In this document: positions 46,028 to 57,330 of the stretch, one piece after another | How positions within the stretch are numbered: position 1 is the stretch's first letter | How the letters are laid out: every line of letters begins with the position of its first letter | DNA from: Datura wrightii | Lineage: Eukaryota; Streptophyta; Magnoliopsida; Solanales; Solanaceae | Direction of reading: 5' to 3' | Length of the DNA stretch: 64,000 nt | NCBI GenBank assembly: GCA_035772735.1 | Contig: JASDFA010000019.1 | Location: forward strand, 36,541,001 to 36,605,000 | Program-made: the position numbers and the translations under genes | The notes under the pieces: generated by a model | Seen by the model: only the letters and a program-made list of their open reading frames with translations | Told to the model about the DNA's origin: nothing | The model's database searches: none

Positions 46028-47497
46028 TGATCTTGGGCAGATTTATATGCCCAAGTGATACTCAAACGTATCATTTTTACCTTGTTTGTTGTGCAATGTG
46101 TATATAATATCATGTATTTGGTAATAAAAAGCGAATTTATACTAACCAACATGATTAGCATTTGTTTTGCAGGATAATGTGATTTTTAGGAGCTAAAATG
46201 GGTGTTGGAACTATGTCGGAGTTGGACTTGGATGCGAGCATGGAAAAGACCTTGGATGGCACATTTTACACTGGCTCCACGATGGAGCCGTTCCACGCTG
46301 CCATCGCGGTAGCACACTGCCTAGGCAGGAATTAATTAGGCAATTTCCAGTGTGCCTGCGCGTCAGTTCCGTGGCACGGAGATAGGCCTCCGCGATGGCC
46401 TACGTGCCACGTTGAGGCCAATTATCTGGACCCTGCAATTTCCTGAGAGGGTCCGCGTCCACGCCGTGTCACGGAGGCAGTGCTCCGCGTTGGCCTCTGT
46501 GACATGTTGCTTGTTATTCCGGGAAAAATTTCCCACTAGTATAAATAGCACACTTAGGTTTATTTTTAATTAGTTTTTAGTTTTTAGTTTTTAGACTGAG
46601 TTCAGAAGTGGAGAGCAGGAACGTGGGTTTGTGGCAGTTGAAGAATAGAAAAGCTAAGAGTTTTCTTCTCTTCCTTTCTTCTTTCCTTCAATTGTATGCA
46701 TGATTTACACTCATTTTAGGATGATTAATCCAAGAATGAGTGGCTAATTCCCTTCTTTGCTGAGGTTTTGAACTTGTGTAATGAATTTTGGTGATAATTG
46801 ATATGGTTTCTTCTTCTTCTTGCATGTTGTTCTATTAATTCTTGTGCTTACTACATTATTGATTGACCACCATTAATGTATATCTAAAAAGTCCAATTTC
46901 ACTCGAGAGAGCACGAAATTGGAAAGTTGTGAATTAATAGGGTATTGTTCTTAACTTGATTTGGGAAAATTGGGTTTTGATGTGCTTTCTTGATAGAAAT
47001 ATACTTGAAAGCCGTATTAGTCAATTTAGGAACCGGAATTGTAGTGTTAGGTCATAAATTGCATTTGATCACAGAAATGTAGATGGATGGTTTATGATTC
47101 TAAAGTGAAATTAAATACGAAAGTTTTAATTTCTAGGCAAACGTTCTTGGCTAGCAACATGAAGAAGAGGATGACCAAATTATCATGATTATCAAGTTCA
47201 TTACTCGTTCTTAACCTTGGCATGTGCATATCCATTGTCTAAATTCAAAAGTAAATAGTTGTTATTAATTGTAGTATATAAATAGTTTAGAAACAAAAAC
47301 TCACTCAACTCTTGGTTGGATTGTTGTTAACATAGTTAGGAATAGAATAGAGATATAGTAAACTAGGCAGTTTTACATATCTAGAGCAGCCTCCTTGGAT
47401 CGATACTTGGCTACTTAGCCATTTTATTACTTGTTTGACCACGTGCACTTGCGTGTCGGTTGATAATATTTATTACTAACCGAATCAGCACCGAACA
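46028..47497 (+). mobile_element. 3' LTR of element F
   Basis: 1470 bases aligned end to end with 37515-38984 without gaps. TATA box at 46540-46547. Contains a decayed version of the twin hairpins. Confidence 0.95.
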
Positions 47498-48364
47498 GTA
47501 TACTCGTTATCTACTGGCATTAGCTAATTACTTTATACAGAATCATGGTTTTGCTTTAGAGGCATACGTCGTAACCGCTATATGACGAGAATAAATTGAT
47601 GAAGGGATAAACCTTACATACCTTAGCTGCTGATTCCTGACTATCTAATGAGTTTCAATTTGTATTCAATGGCTCCTTCCAACTCTAGCCGCAATACTGA
47701 GAGGAAGACACTAATTTCAACACCAATTTTGTCTTAAAACAATAACTTTAGTACTAATAGCAACTATAATTCAATCACCTAAAACACGACCGAATTCCTA
47801 TAATTTCCCGAGAGTTCAGAAGGGAGAAATACTTACTTGAAGACTGTGATCGCTTAGAAATCAATTTGGAGCAATTCTGACAACTCTTGCTCGGTGGGGT
47901 TTTGATTTTTCAGGCAAATTTTTAGAAGTTAACTCTTTAGTTATGCTCCCTGCACGCTGAGAACTCGACACTAGAAGTTAATTTGAGTTTCGACCATGTT
48001 TGATAGCATAATCAGACGAAAATCAATTGAAATCTTCGTTTTCTTCCTTCTCTGGCCGAAGAAAACTTTGAAAATGAATTAAAATTAAAAGGGAGGGGCT
48101 TATATATTGGTGAGGTCGGTTGGCAGGGGTGTGCGCCACACTGGCCATCGCGCCTATCTCCCTGTGCGCCGCACCTCGCAAGGCGGCAAGGGCTGGCACG
48201 CCGCGCTTCCCAGGACTCTAGTGTGCTTGTGCGTCCTGCTGGCCCTTGTAGCCTAGCCTCGCTCGACCCTACTTCCGAGGTTTTTCTACATGCATCGTAA
48301 TCTCTTTATTCATCACTAATTCACGCGTATGCTTATAAATCACTAACTTTTATAGGGTGAAATA
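47498..48364 (-). mobile_element. 5' LTR of element D, second part
   Basis: Continues the LTR interrupted by F. On the minus strand the LTR begins TATTTCACCC at 48364, and CCAATATATAAGCCCC (about 48097-48112) gives its TATA box. A GC-rich block (48120-48250) lies just upstream of that TATA box in element orientation. 48118-48364 matches 29532-29775. Confidence 0.8.
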
Positions 48365-49975
48365 GATTTCCCTTAAGAACTCGAATATGACATTTGATGA
48401 ATATGTTAAGACAAGATTAGGGTTTATGGGACTGATCAATTGAAAGTAGAATATGTGTTTTCATTATGTCCTCAATGGAGTTGGTTGTGTATAAGGTAAA
48501 TCTGTTATAATAGCCTATTTAATGCATCCTTCTCATGAATTGGAGAAAATTTTTGAAATGGGTCTTATAAAATAAAAATATATGCTTCTCCCATGATCTC
48601 GATGTAAATGATTAAGTTATGAATAAAGTATATGGCTTTTCCATAAATCTAGAATATATGAATCAATGTGTGCATGTTAAGGTACGAATTGGACCTATGG
48701 ACCATAATTGGCTCTATGATACATGTTGAATGATATGAATATTGAATTTAAATGTTGAGGAAGTATAATGCATAATGTGAATCTATAGATGCTCACTAAT
48801 ATAAATTGTTTTAAGAAATACCGATGTGGCTCCATGATGATATGAATTATGATGATAAATCATGAGAATGATATTTCAGAATGTTGGACTTGTAGCTTGT
48901 AGAAAATAGCCCTAATCCATTCGAAATGAATGTTTTATGATGAAAGCAGTGCATGTTCATGTTTCTGACTAACTGTAGTAGAATAGACTAGACATATAAT
49001 GTCAGATCAGTACTCCTTATCTTCTAGTCAGCCAATGACTCTTCAAAGCAAAGAATGTTTCCCTTGGTAAACTAGGGATCCTCCATAGCAGAGATTGACT
49101 CCCTAGTTCAGTTGGGTTTCTCCCTAGTAGAGAATGACTCCCTTAGTTTAGTTGGGATTCTCCATGTAGAGAATGACTCCCTTAGTTATGTTATCAGCAT
49201 GATTTAGTTCCGTATGATTCAGATTTTAGATTATAACAGTGTTAATATAATGAGAATCAGTCTCAGTTACCAGCAATGATCTAGTACAATGTGTGATGCT
49301 AGTTTCAGATTCAGCTCTTATTAAACATTCACAACTTGACCCTTATGTATGAGTTTGATGACATTTCAGAATATGAGATCCAATAGAAAGTTTCATGTAT
49401 ATATGTGTGCATGTGACTCATAAGAGGATTGTTGCATGTTAAGTCAGTTATGTTGATGTACTTTGTTATCTCCTTATCATATATTTGTATATTTACTTGT
49501 TTACGTTTTTCCCGCATGCTCAATACATTCCAAGTACAGACCGCACGCCTTTTGTGCTATATCATTTCATGATATAGATTCAGGTCTCCAGACTCAGCCT
49601 TGTGGTTAGATACATTTCATCCCCTCTCAGCTACTAGTAGTGAGTCCTCATCTCCCGAGGACGTGATTTATGTTTACATTTTCTTTACATTGTAGTTTTC
49701 AAATTTTAGGAGTTAGATGGGGCTTGTCCCAGCAACTCATCAGTTTAGTAGATGACTTTCAGACTTGACTAGATAGATTCAGCATTGTATTAAAGTGTTG
49801 TTACAATTGTTCTTATGATTCCTTATTAGACTCTAGTAGTTAGCTTTCTCTCATTTATGTTGTTAGTTGTTTCTATTGTTAATTGATATGCTGTGAATAT
49901 GCCATGGGTCGACTTGGAGCCTTTCGGGGTTTCTTTTTCCCATGTTATGGCTAGGGTATAAACTCAGGTCATGAC
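48365..49975 (+). mobile_element. Partial 5' LTR of element G
   Basis: Ends CAGGTCATGACA before AACT and an intact PBS, so it is the right part of a 5' LTR. 49040-49195 contains about three imperfect 40-base units (GAGAATGACTCCCTTAGTT). No gene. Confidence 0.75.
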
Positions 49976-49980
49976 AAACT

Positions 49981-49993
49981 TGGTATCAGAGCA
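49981..49993 (+). promoter_or_regulatory. Primer-binding site of element G
   Basis: TGGTATCAGAGCA, the intact initiator-Met tRNA type and the reference for the decayed sites in A, C, D and M. Confidence 0.9.
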
Positions 49994-50192
49994 AAGGTTT
50001 AGAGTGTCCTAGGGTGTCTGAAAGTCGCGTTATGTAGAGTCTTTTTCATTGTGTGAAGCGCACCACACTTATGACAAGGAGGCTACAAGATGATTTAGGA
50101 ATGTTCCCTTTTATTCGTGATTCTTATCGTGCGTAGAGTATGAAGATCTAAATAGTTCCTTCCTTGACTCGTGCCTTACGTGCTCGCAGATA

Positions 50193-51355
50193 ATTTCTCC
50201 TAGACGAGCAAATGGAAGGAGAAATGGTAATGAACGTAAGCAAGTACCACCAGCCCCGGCGAACCCGATGGATGACCATGTTACCCATGCGAGTTCCGGG
50301 AAACTCTTACTATGTTGGCATAGTCCATGACTGTCCAGATTAATCAGAAAGCAATGGCTCTTATTCCCCAGAATAGGAATGTTGCGGTAGCAAGAATGAG
50401 AGATTTTCTCCGAATGAACCCACCCGAGTTCTTGGGGTCAAAGGTAGATGAGGACCCGTTTGAGTTCTTCGAAGAGATTCAGAAGATTACCCACATCATG
50501 GGAGTGTCAAAAATTGGTAGCGCAGACTTAGACTCCTACTAGCTAAAAAGAGTTTCTTATATATGGTTTTGTCAGTGGAAGGACAGTCGAGGATTGGAGC
50601 AGGCCTTGTAGGTTGGGATGAATTTAAGACTGCATTCCTGGACAACTTTTTCCCTAGAGAGTTGAGGGAGGCTGAGATGGCAGAGTTCATCAACGTAAAA
50701 TAGAATGACATGATAGTTCAGGAGTACGCATTGGAATATACCCGATTATCCAAGTATGCCCCGTAAATGGTAGCAGACCAGAGGGCCCGGGTGAGCAGGT
50801 TCATGAATGGAGTGTCAGACTTCTTGGTTAAAGAGTGTCGGACTGCTATGTTGCAGGGGTATAGACTTTCCACGTTTGGTTGTATTCGCTCAGTAAATGG
50901 AGGCGGAGCAGGTGAAGGAAAAGTAAAGAGAGAAAAAGAGGGCCAAGGTAGTAGAATTAGAGTTTCCTTTGCCAAGGACGAGTGGTGGACACCGCTAACA
51001 TTCCCAGCAAAAATCGACAGCCCTAGAATTTTCAACAATCAATGCTCCGTATAAACCTAGAGTAATGGAGATTACATATCCGACGTGTATCAACTGTGGG
51101 AAGCACCACATGGGAGAATGTATGGCAAGATTAGATGTTTGTTTCTGGAGAAGCCAGCCGAGCCATAAGCATTGAGATTGTGCGACGGCAAAGCGGGGTG
51201 AGAGTAGATCCTCAACAATCTCTTCATTAGCTCCAATAACCCATTCTTTTCAACATGGTGCATCAACTAGCTTGGGTGGTGGACGTCGTCAAAACCACTC
51301 CTATGCTGTAACAGCACACCAAGATAAGGGCAAGTCTCCAGTAGTGGCCACAGGT
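50193..51355 (+). pseudogene. Gag of element G
   Basis: The expected ATG is ATT at 50193 (ISPRRANGRRNGNE, compare MSPRRMNGRRN in H). Capsid at 50327-50542 (MRDFLRMNPPEFLGSKVDED, IQKITHIMGVSKIG), then a stop and frameshifts. Later pieces: 50620-50700 (the F-LDNFFPRELRE region), 50767-51054 (RARVSRFMNGVSDFLVKECR). First knuckle CINCGKHHMGEC near 51090; the second is disrupted. Confidence 0.85.
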
Positions 51356-52282
51356 ATGTTGTGAATCTCGCGTTACTCCTTGTATGTTGCTAGCCCCAGA
51401 ACCCCAGTAATGAATAGGAAGCTTTATGGTTGTTGTTGAGAAGAGGTTGTCGATGTGTGATGTGAATAACTGTTAAGGTAAGACTTGTAGTGATGGTTAG
51501 AGGTGAAAGGGGAGCTATGAGTTAGTGAACTAGCCCGACCTTAAGCAAGATTCAGGAGCCTTAGAATGATGACTCTAAGCAAAGGGGGTGATGGTGTGTA
51601 TGTAAGTCGATTCATATCTCGAATATGTTAGTAGGGGAGTCCTAACCCTAACAGTCATGATATCTCAAACCCTTAAGGTTTAGATAATTTCTCTAGTAGT
51701 TCAGTTGAACTTAAGTTATGCCCATCCCTATGCGCAGACTCCCAGAATCTCTAGATAACCTCTTCATACATCAATGTCGGTCTTACTTGATGAATCCTTT
51801 AGGCTCATCTTCTTGTTAGAATCAGTTATGTGTGTTAATTCATGTTTCCTAGTATGATCAGCTCGAACTCAGTATCTAGAATATGCTTAATAGCTCAATA
51901 GACTCAGGTTATCTAATGTATATGCTCAGTTTTAGATGTCATGAATTATTTGTGCTCATGAGACCTTTAATTGAAGTCAGACCAGATATTATGAATTCTA
52001 ACCTCGTAACAGAAAGTGATTTGAGAGTGAAGGCTCAGTCTGTATTAGTTCAGTGCTTGTTAAAGGGGAAGAATCCTTCTTAGTGTTCTATCTAGTTCAA
52101 TGTTAGTTTCATGTCCTTTGACCATAGCACGCATGTTAATGTTATATATTTAGTTTTGGTTTGTAAGATCAGCCCGAAGTTAGATTCTTCATTGGTTTTA
52201 GCTGTGATAGATTGAATGCATAATTTCAGTTCCGTCCCTATTCTTACAGTATGTTTAGCCAACATCTAAGGACGAATGTTCC
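51356..52282 (+). other. Non-coding interior of G in place of pol
   Basis: After the first protease codons (VVATGML, then a stop) no RT, RNase H or integrase motif appears. The 0.9 kb that follows has no domain; the frame at 51883-52083 is not supported. The polypurine tract follows directly, so pol was deleted or replaced. Confidence 0.65.
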
Positions 52283-52296
52283 CAAAGGGGAGATAT
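52283..52296 (+). promoter_or_regulatory. Polypurine tract of element G
   Basis: AAAGGGGAGATAT before the LTR start TGTAACACCC. Confidence 0.8.
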
Positions 52297-52635
52297 TGTA
52301 ACACCCTAAAAGTTCCAAAGATTTAAACCAGAAATTTGAAATGAGCTCCGCAAAAACATATGCAAAAGTGCCTCAGAACGACTCATCTAAGGAGTCATTA
52401 TGGGTACTAATGGGTCATTGAAGTAGTTGTGGGAAGTGATTTGAGGGTTGGCCCGATGTGGGTAACGAAAAGGACCGATGAGTCGTTGCATCAAATGACG
52501 ACTCATCAATGTCAATCATTGGTTGGTTTTCTAGTTGGGGAAACCAGTGTACTTAAAGAGTGGTTTGATGAGTCGTTAGAGACAAAAACGACTCATCATG
52601 TTGATCATGGGTTGAGGAAGTTGAAGCCATAAAGT
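52297..52635 (+). mobile_element. Start of 3' LTR of element G
   Basis: Opens TGTAACACCCTAAAAG and carries GATGAGTCGTT / ACGACTCATC pairs at 52486-52600. Cut at 52636 by another LTR start. Confidence 0.75.
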
Positions 52636-53092
52636 TGTAATACCACGAAAGTGCCTAAGGGCAGACCCGAAAATTAAAAGTTGAAAACTACTGAAACTGG
52701 GAAAACATCACAGGACGAGAGGTGTAACGACTCGTGGTTGGAAACCACGAGCCGTTGTTACCAATTGTGGTTTCAGGAGTCCGGGTGGTAGTGGAAGCAC
52801 CGACCGATGTAACGACTCATTTTGGGAAATAATGAGTTGTATTTTGTAGATGTGGTGAGAGATGGACCTTAGCATTTTCGGAAGTAACGGGCCATTCAAT
52901 GACCCGTCATGAGTTACAATGACCCGTTGTCCGCAATCGTTGTTTACATGGTCAGATTTCCAGTGCACTCAACGGATAAAGACCACGACTTGTTGGAAGC
53001 AACAACAAGTCGTGGTGAGGCTCATGCTAAGGGATTTTTAGGTTTGGCAGGGAGTTGACAATAACCGACTCAACGACCCATTGTTTGGACCA
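52636..53092 (+). mobile_element. Truncated LTR of element H
   Basis: Opens TGTAATACCACGAAAG. Bases from 52676 on match 55672-56100. Hairpin at 52727-52755: ACGACTCGTGGTT with AACCACGAGCCGT (one mismatch). The LTR end and PBS are lost: it joins the gag leader near 53093. Confidence 0.75.
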
Positions 53093-53264
53093 ACGGTTTG
53101 AAAGCCACTTTAAGTAGAGACTTTTTCATGGATGTGAACTACGCCACACCTATGATGAAGAGGCTACGAGAAATTTAGGAAATGTTCCCTTCTTTCATGA
53201 TCCATGTCATGCGATAAGAAGTCTTTCCATCCTTCTAATTTGTTCTATTTGAGATTGCAGAATC

Positions 53265-54450
53265 ATGTCTCCCAGAAGAATGAACGGAAGAAGAAATTGA
53301 AACGGTGAAGGCCACGGAGATGGCAATGATCATGGGCATCAATAAGCTTCACCTATTTAGGCGCCCCAGGTACCGGAGCCAGTTGCCCATGCTAAGTTTT
53401 GGGTGGCTATCTAGATGTTGGCGCAGGACTTGACCACTCAAGTCAGGCTATTGCACAAATCCCACAGAATGGCACTGCAACAGTAGCTCAAATTAGAGAC
53501 TTCTTGAGGATGAATCCTCCGAGTTCTTTGGGCCCAAGGTGGATGAGGATCTGCACAATATCATCGAGCAGATTCTGAAGATCACCTAGGTTATGGGGGT
53601 GAAAAATGGAGATTATGTTGATTTGGCCACCTACCAGCTAAAGGGGGTGGGTCACACATGGTTCAAGCAATGGAGAGATACTAGGGCAGCAGGTGCAGGC
53701 CCTATAGGTTGGGAAGAGTTCAACACGGCATTCTTAGATTGTTTTTTTCCTTAAGAGATGAGAGAGCTTAAGGCGGCTGAGTTTTTCAAGTTGAAGTTGG
53801 GTGACATGTCCATTTTGGATTATGCATTGGAGTTCACCCGTCTATCTAAGTATACGCTAGAGTTGGTAGCGGACCAGTGGGCTCGGGTGAGCCATTTTTT
53901 GCATCGGGTGGCGGACTATCTTGATAAGGACTGCATCGGAACATAGATTATCCCCATATTGTGTTGCATGCTCAACAGATGGAGTCAGTGTATTGATGGC
54001 AAAGAGAGTCCAAGAGGGTCAGGACCTACAGTCATGGGACTTCTCAGGCCAGATCAGGGGGAGCACAACGTCAGCAGTCTCAGCACGAGTCTATTTCTCC
54101 AGCACCATCATCGACCAGTACACCAGCTAGATTCCGAGGGGATCGGATGAGCAGGGCTCCATATTCGAGAGGCTGGGGTAGCATGCAGATAGAGTGAAAC
54201 TTTCCAGTTTGTGCAGGATGCGGAATGAATCATCCCGAAAGGTGCCTAGTTGGCTCGGATGCTTATTTCGGGTGTGGCAAACCAAGACACAGACTCATGG
54301 ATTGCCATTCAGCTAGATCAGGGGTCGGTGTAGCCCGTATGCCAACAGCCAGTTTTGCAGCTCCAACAGCACACCCCCCTTATCAGGGTACCCCAACCAG
54401 TTCAGCCGGTGGTCAGCATCAAAACAAGTTCAATATTTAGCACCCCGACA
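53265..54450 (+). pseudogene. Gag of element H
   Basis: ATG at 53265 (MSPRRMNGRR). The capsid start near 53480 is followed by frameshifts; 53758-53946 keeps MRELKAAEFFKLKLGDMSIL and RVSHFLHRVADYLDKDC. Knuckle region at 54205-54300 (MNHPERCLVG, YFGCGKPRHRLMDC). The leader 53093-53264 matches that of M and I. Confidence 0.85.
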
Positions 54451-54466
54451 GGAGCAGGAGGTCTCC

Positions 54467-55090
54467 TTGGATGTGGTCACTTGTATGTTGCGAGTTTTTC
54501 ATAATGATGTTTATGCTTTGCTAGATCTAGGAGCTACTTTGTCTTTTATGACCCCTTACATTTCTAGTAGCTTCGGAGTTAGTCCCGAAACTCTGTCAGA
54601 ACCATTTTCAGTTTCTATTCCTGTTGGTTATTCGGTTGTAGCTAGGCGAGTGTATAGAGGATGCTCAGTCAGTATATTGCATAAAGTCACCTCCGCAAAC
54701 CTTGTGGAGTTAGCCATAACTAAATTTTATATTATTCTTTTCATGGATTGGTTGTATGCATGTTACACTTCTATAAATTGTAGAACCCGTGCGGTGGAAT
54801 TTCGTTTTCTAGGTGAATCAATTTTGGAGTGGAAGGGCACTTCGGTTGTACCAGCAGATCAATTTATTTCATATCTTAAGGCCAGAAAGATGATTTCCAA
54901 GGGTTGCATGTATCATTTAGTTAGGGTTAAGGATGTTGAGTCCTAGACCCCGACTATCTAGTCAATTCGGATGGTGCGTGAGTATCCATAGGTCTTTTCT
55001 GATGATTTGTCTGGTGTTCCTCCCGAGAAGGAGATTGATTTTTGAATTGACCTTTTACCTGACACGCAGCCTATATCTATTCCTCCATAC
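54467..55090 (+). pseudogene. Protease of element H
   Basis: 54467-54946 is open (159 codons): VYALLDLGATLSFMTPYISS, SEPFSVSIPVGYSVVARRVY and ARKMISKGCMYHLVRVKDVE. The linker to RT (IPPYSMVP) follows after stops. Confidence 0.85.
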
Positions 55091-55661
55091 AGTATGGTTC
55101 CAGCCGAGCTAAAGGAGTTGAAGGATCAATTGAAGGAACTGTTAGATAAGGGCTTCATTAGATCGAGAAATTCTCCATGGGGTGCACCAGTGTTATTTGT
55201 CTGGGAGAAGGATGGTTCGCTTCGAATGTGCATTTACTATCTACAATTGAACAAGGTCACCGTTAAGAAAATTTACCCTCTTCCTAGGATCGATGATTTA
55301 TTTGACTAGCTTCAAGGTGCCAAGTGTTTCTCAAAGATAGATCTTAGGTCCGAGTATCATCAGCTCAGGGTTCGGGAGTGTGATGTCCTGAACACAGCCT
55401 TCAGGATGCGATATGGTCATTATGAGTTTGTAGTTATGTCTTTTGGGATAACAAATGCTCCTGCAGCTTTTATGGACCTGATTAATAGGGTGTTGAAGCC
55501 GAATCTAGACATGTTCATGATCGTGTTCATTGATGATATCCTTATATACTCAGAGTGAGGAGGAGCATGCCGCTCATGTAAGAGTAGTACTTCAGACTCT
55601 CAAGGATCGTCCATTGTATGTAAAGTTCAGCAAATGTGAGTTTTGGTTGAACTCGGTAGCA
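55091..55661 (+). pseudogene. Truncated reverse transcriptase of element H
   Basis: Shows LLDKGFIRSRNSPWGAPVLF, KDGSLRMCIYYLQLNKVTVK, then after a stop FSKIDLRSEYHQLRV and an intact catalytic FIDDILIYS (about 55530). A one-base loss at about 55553 shifts the frame. The fragment ends near SKCEFWLNSVA where LTR sequence resumes. Confidence 0.85.
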
Positions 55662-57256
55662 ATTTTGGTTAAAAGTTGAAAACTGCTGAAACTAGGAAAA
55701 CATCACAGGACGAGAGGTGTAACGACTCGTGGTTGGAAACCACGAGCCGTTGTTACCATTCGTGGTTTTAGGAGTTCGGGTGGCAGTGGAAGCAACGACC
55801 AATGTAACGACTCGTTCTGGGAAACAACGAGTTGTCATTTGTATTTGTGCTGAGAGATGCACTTAAGCATTTAGGGAAGTAACGGGTCATTCAATGACCT
55901 GTCATGAGTTACAGCGGCCCGTTGTCAGCAATCGTTGTTTACATGGTAAAATTTCCAGTGCACTCAATGGATCAAGACCACGACTCGTTGGAAGCAACCA
56001 CGAGTTGTGAGGCTCGTGATAAGGGATGTTTAGGTTTGGCAGGGAGTTGGTTGTTTGGCAGGGAGTTAACAACAACTGATTCAACGACCCATTGTTTGGA
56101 TCAACGACTCATCCTATCGAGTCGTGGGAAGGATCTCAAGGTATTGATGAGACGGTGGATCCAATGACTGGATACCACGAGTCATGGTTTCACACAACGA
56201 CTCGTAGGATCAGACATCGTTCATCCAAGGAAGTTTTTTAGGGACTTTTCATTAAGGGTATTTTCAACCTTTCCATGTTATAAGGCCCTAAACTATGTCA
56301 TTTCATGTATTTTTTTTCTGGGCATTTTAAGATAAATTAAGTCCCTATTGCATAGACCATTCCCATGCATGCATACTAAGAGAATTCTAGAGAGATCAAG
56401 CATAGAGTCAAGAATTTCCCTGTCGATTCATCCTTGGGCATTCAAGAACTTTAGAATTTGACCTTACCCAGGTATGTAGGGTTACGAATGGGTTATTCCG
56501 TTCACACGCATGCCCATTGTCTATTAATTTATGAAAATCTACCAAAAATCTCATGGGGTTTAATTCAATTTTTGTGAAAATCCAATGATTTGCTGATGGT
56601 ATTTTATGATTTATGATTTACATTATATTTTATGGATTATTTTACAATTATTTTACTTATAAAATTATTGGTCTTGATTTCTACCAAATTAAGCCTAATT
56701 ATGCATGATCTATGATGAATCAATTTATGATCTACTCTTCAATTATTGATATTTACAAACCCAACATGATTTATGATTTGAAATATGGATTTATTCAATT
56801 ATCCATCACGATTTGATGATATGCAAGTTATATGTATGATCTACAAGTATGCACGAACCCTACAATTTATAAATTATGTTTTGACCGACTCACATGCCTT
56901 GATTCATGTCTAGTTCACGTATTTACAAGAATGTTATGATTATCATGATTTAACTAGCCCATGAAATAATGCATATTATACTATGAGCACTATATATGAT
57001 TTGGGAGTAGTATCGAACATCAAATAGGTTCAGGCCCCAAGGTCTGCCTCGGATCTCAGAAACTGCATGCTATCGTAGCTATGTTGGGACCTCTCTTGTG
57101 ACTGTCCCAAGCCCAAAGGTCCCCTTTCACGTGATCACGCCCTTCATGGTTCTACCCTTGGCAAGGTATGAACGAACTCCCTACTAGGTTTACAAGTCGG
57201 GCTCCTTGTATGCTCATATGGGGTATGTCGATTAAGAGAAGTCTCCCACTGTTGCC
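55662..57256 (+). mobile_element. Second LTR of the H family
   Basis: Matches 52676-53092 at its start, then extends through AT-rich LTR sequence to 57256, where it meets the gag leader of I without LTR end or PBS. 55720-56220 carries many ACGACTCGT-type words. 57000-57190 resembles the GGTATGAAC/CGACATACTCC region of LTR A (6400-6500) in reverse. Non-coding. Confidence 0.7.
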
Positions 57257-57330
57257 TTCTACATGATCTATGTCGTGTTATGAAAATTCTTTCTATTCTT
57301 GTAATTTGTGTTATTCGTGATTGTAGAATC

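Larger units (their letters stand above)
37515..47497 (+). mobile_element. Element F: young non-autonomous Athila-like retrotransposon
   Basis: 9983 bases: 5' LTR 37515-38984, PBS 38991-39008, gag-protease 39128-41521, conserved post-pol segment near 41530-41580, internal promoter-like block 41860-42070, intron 42202-42908, second ORF 42914-44118, 3' non-coding 44119-46013, polypurine tract and 3' LTR 46028-47497. RT, RNase H and integrase are absent, so it must rely on another element's enzymes. The LTRs are equal in length and differ at about 33 positions by eye (2.2%), mostly transitions. Flanks are ATATA (37510-37514) and GTATA (47498-47502), a four-of-five match. It lies inside the LTR of D. 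Confidence 0.9.
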
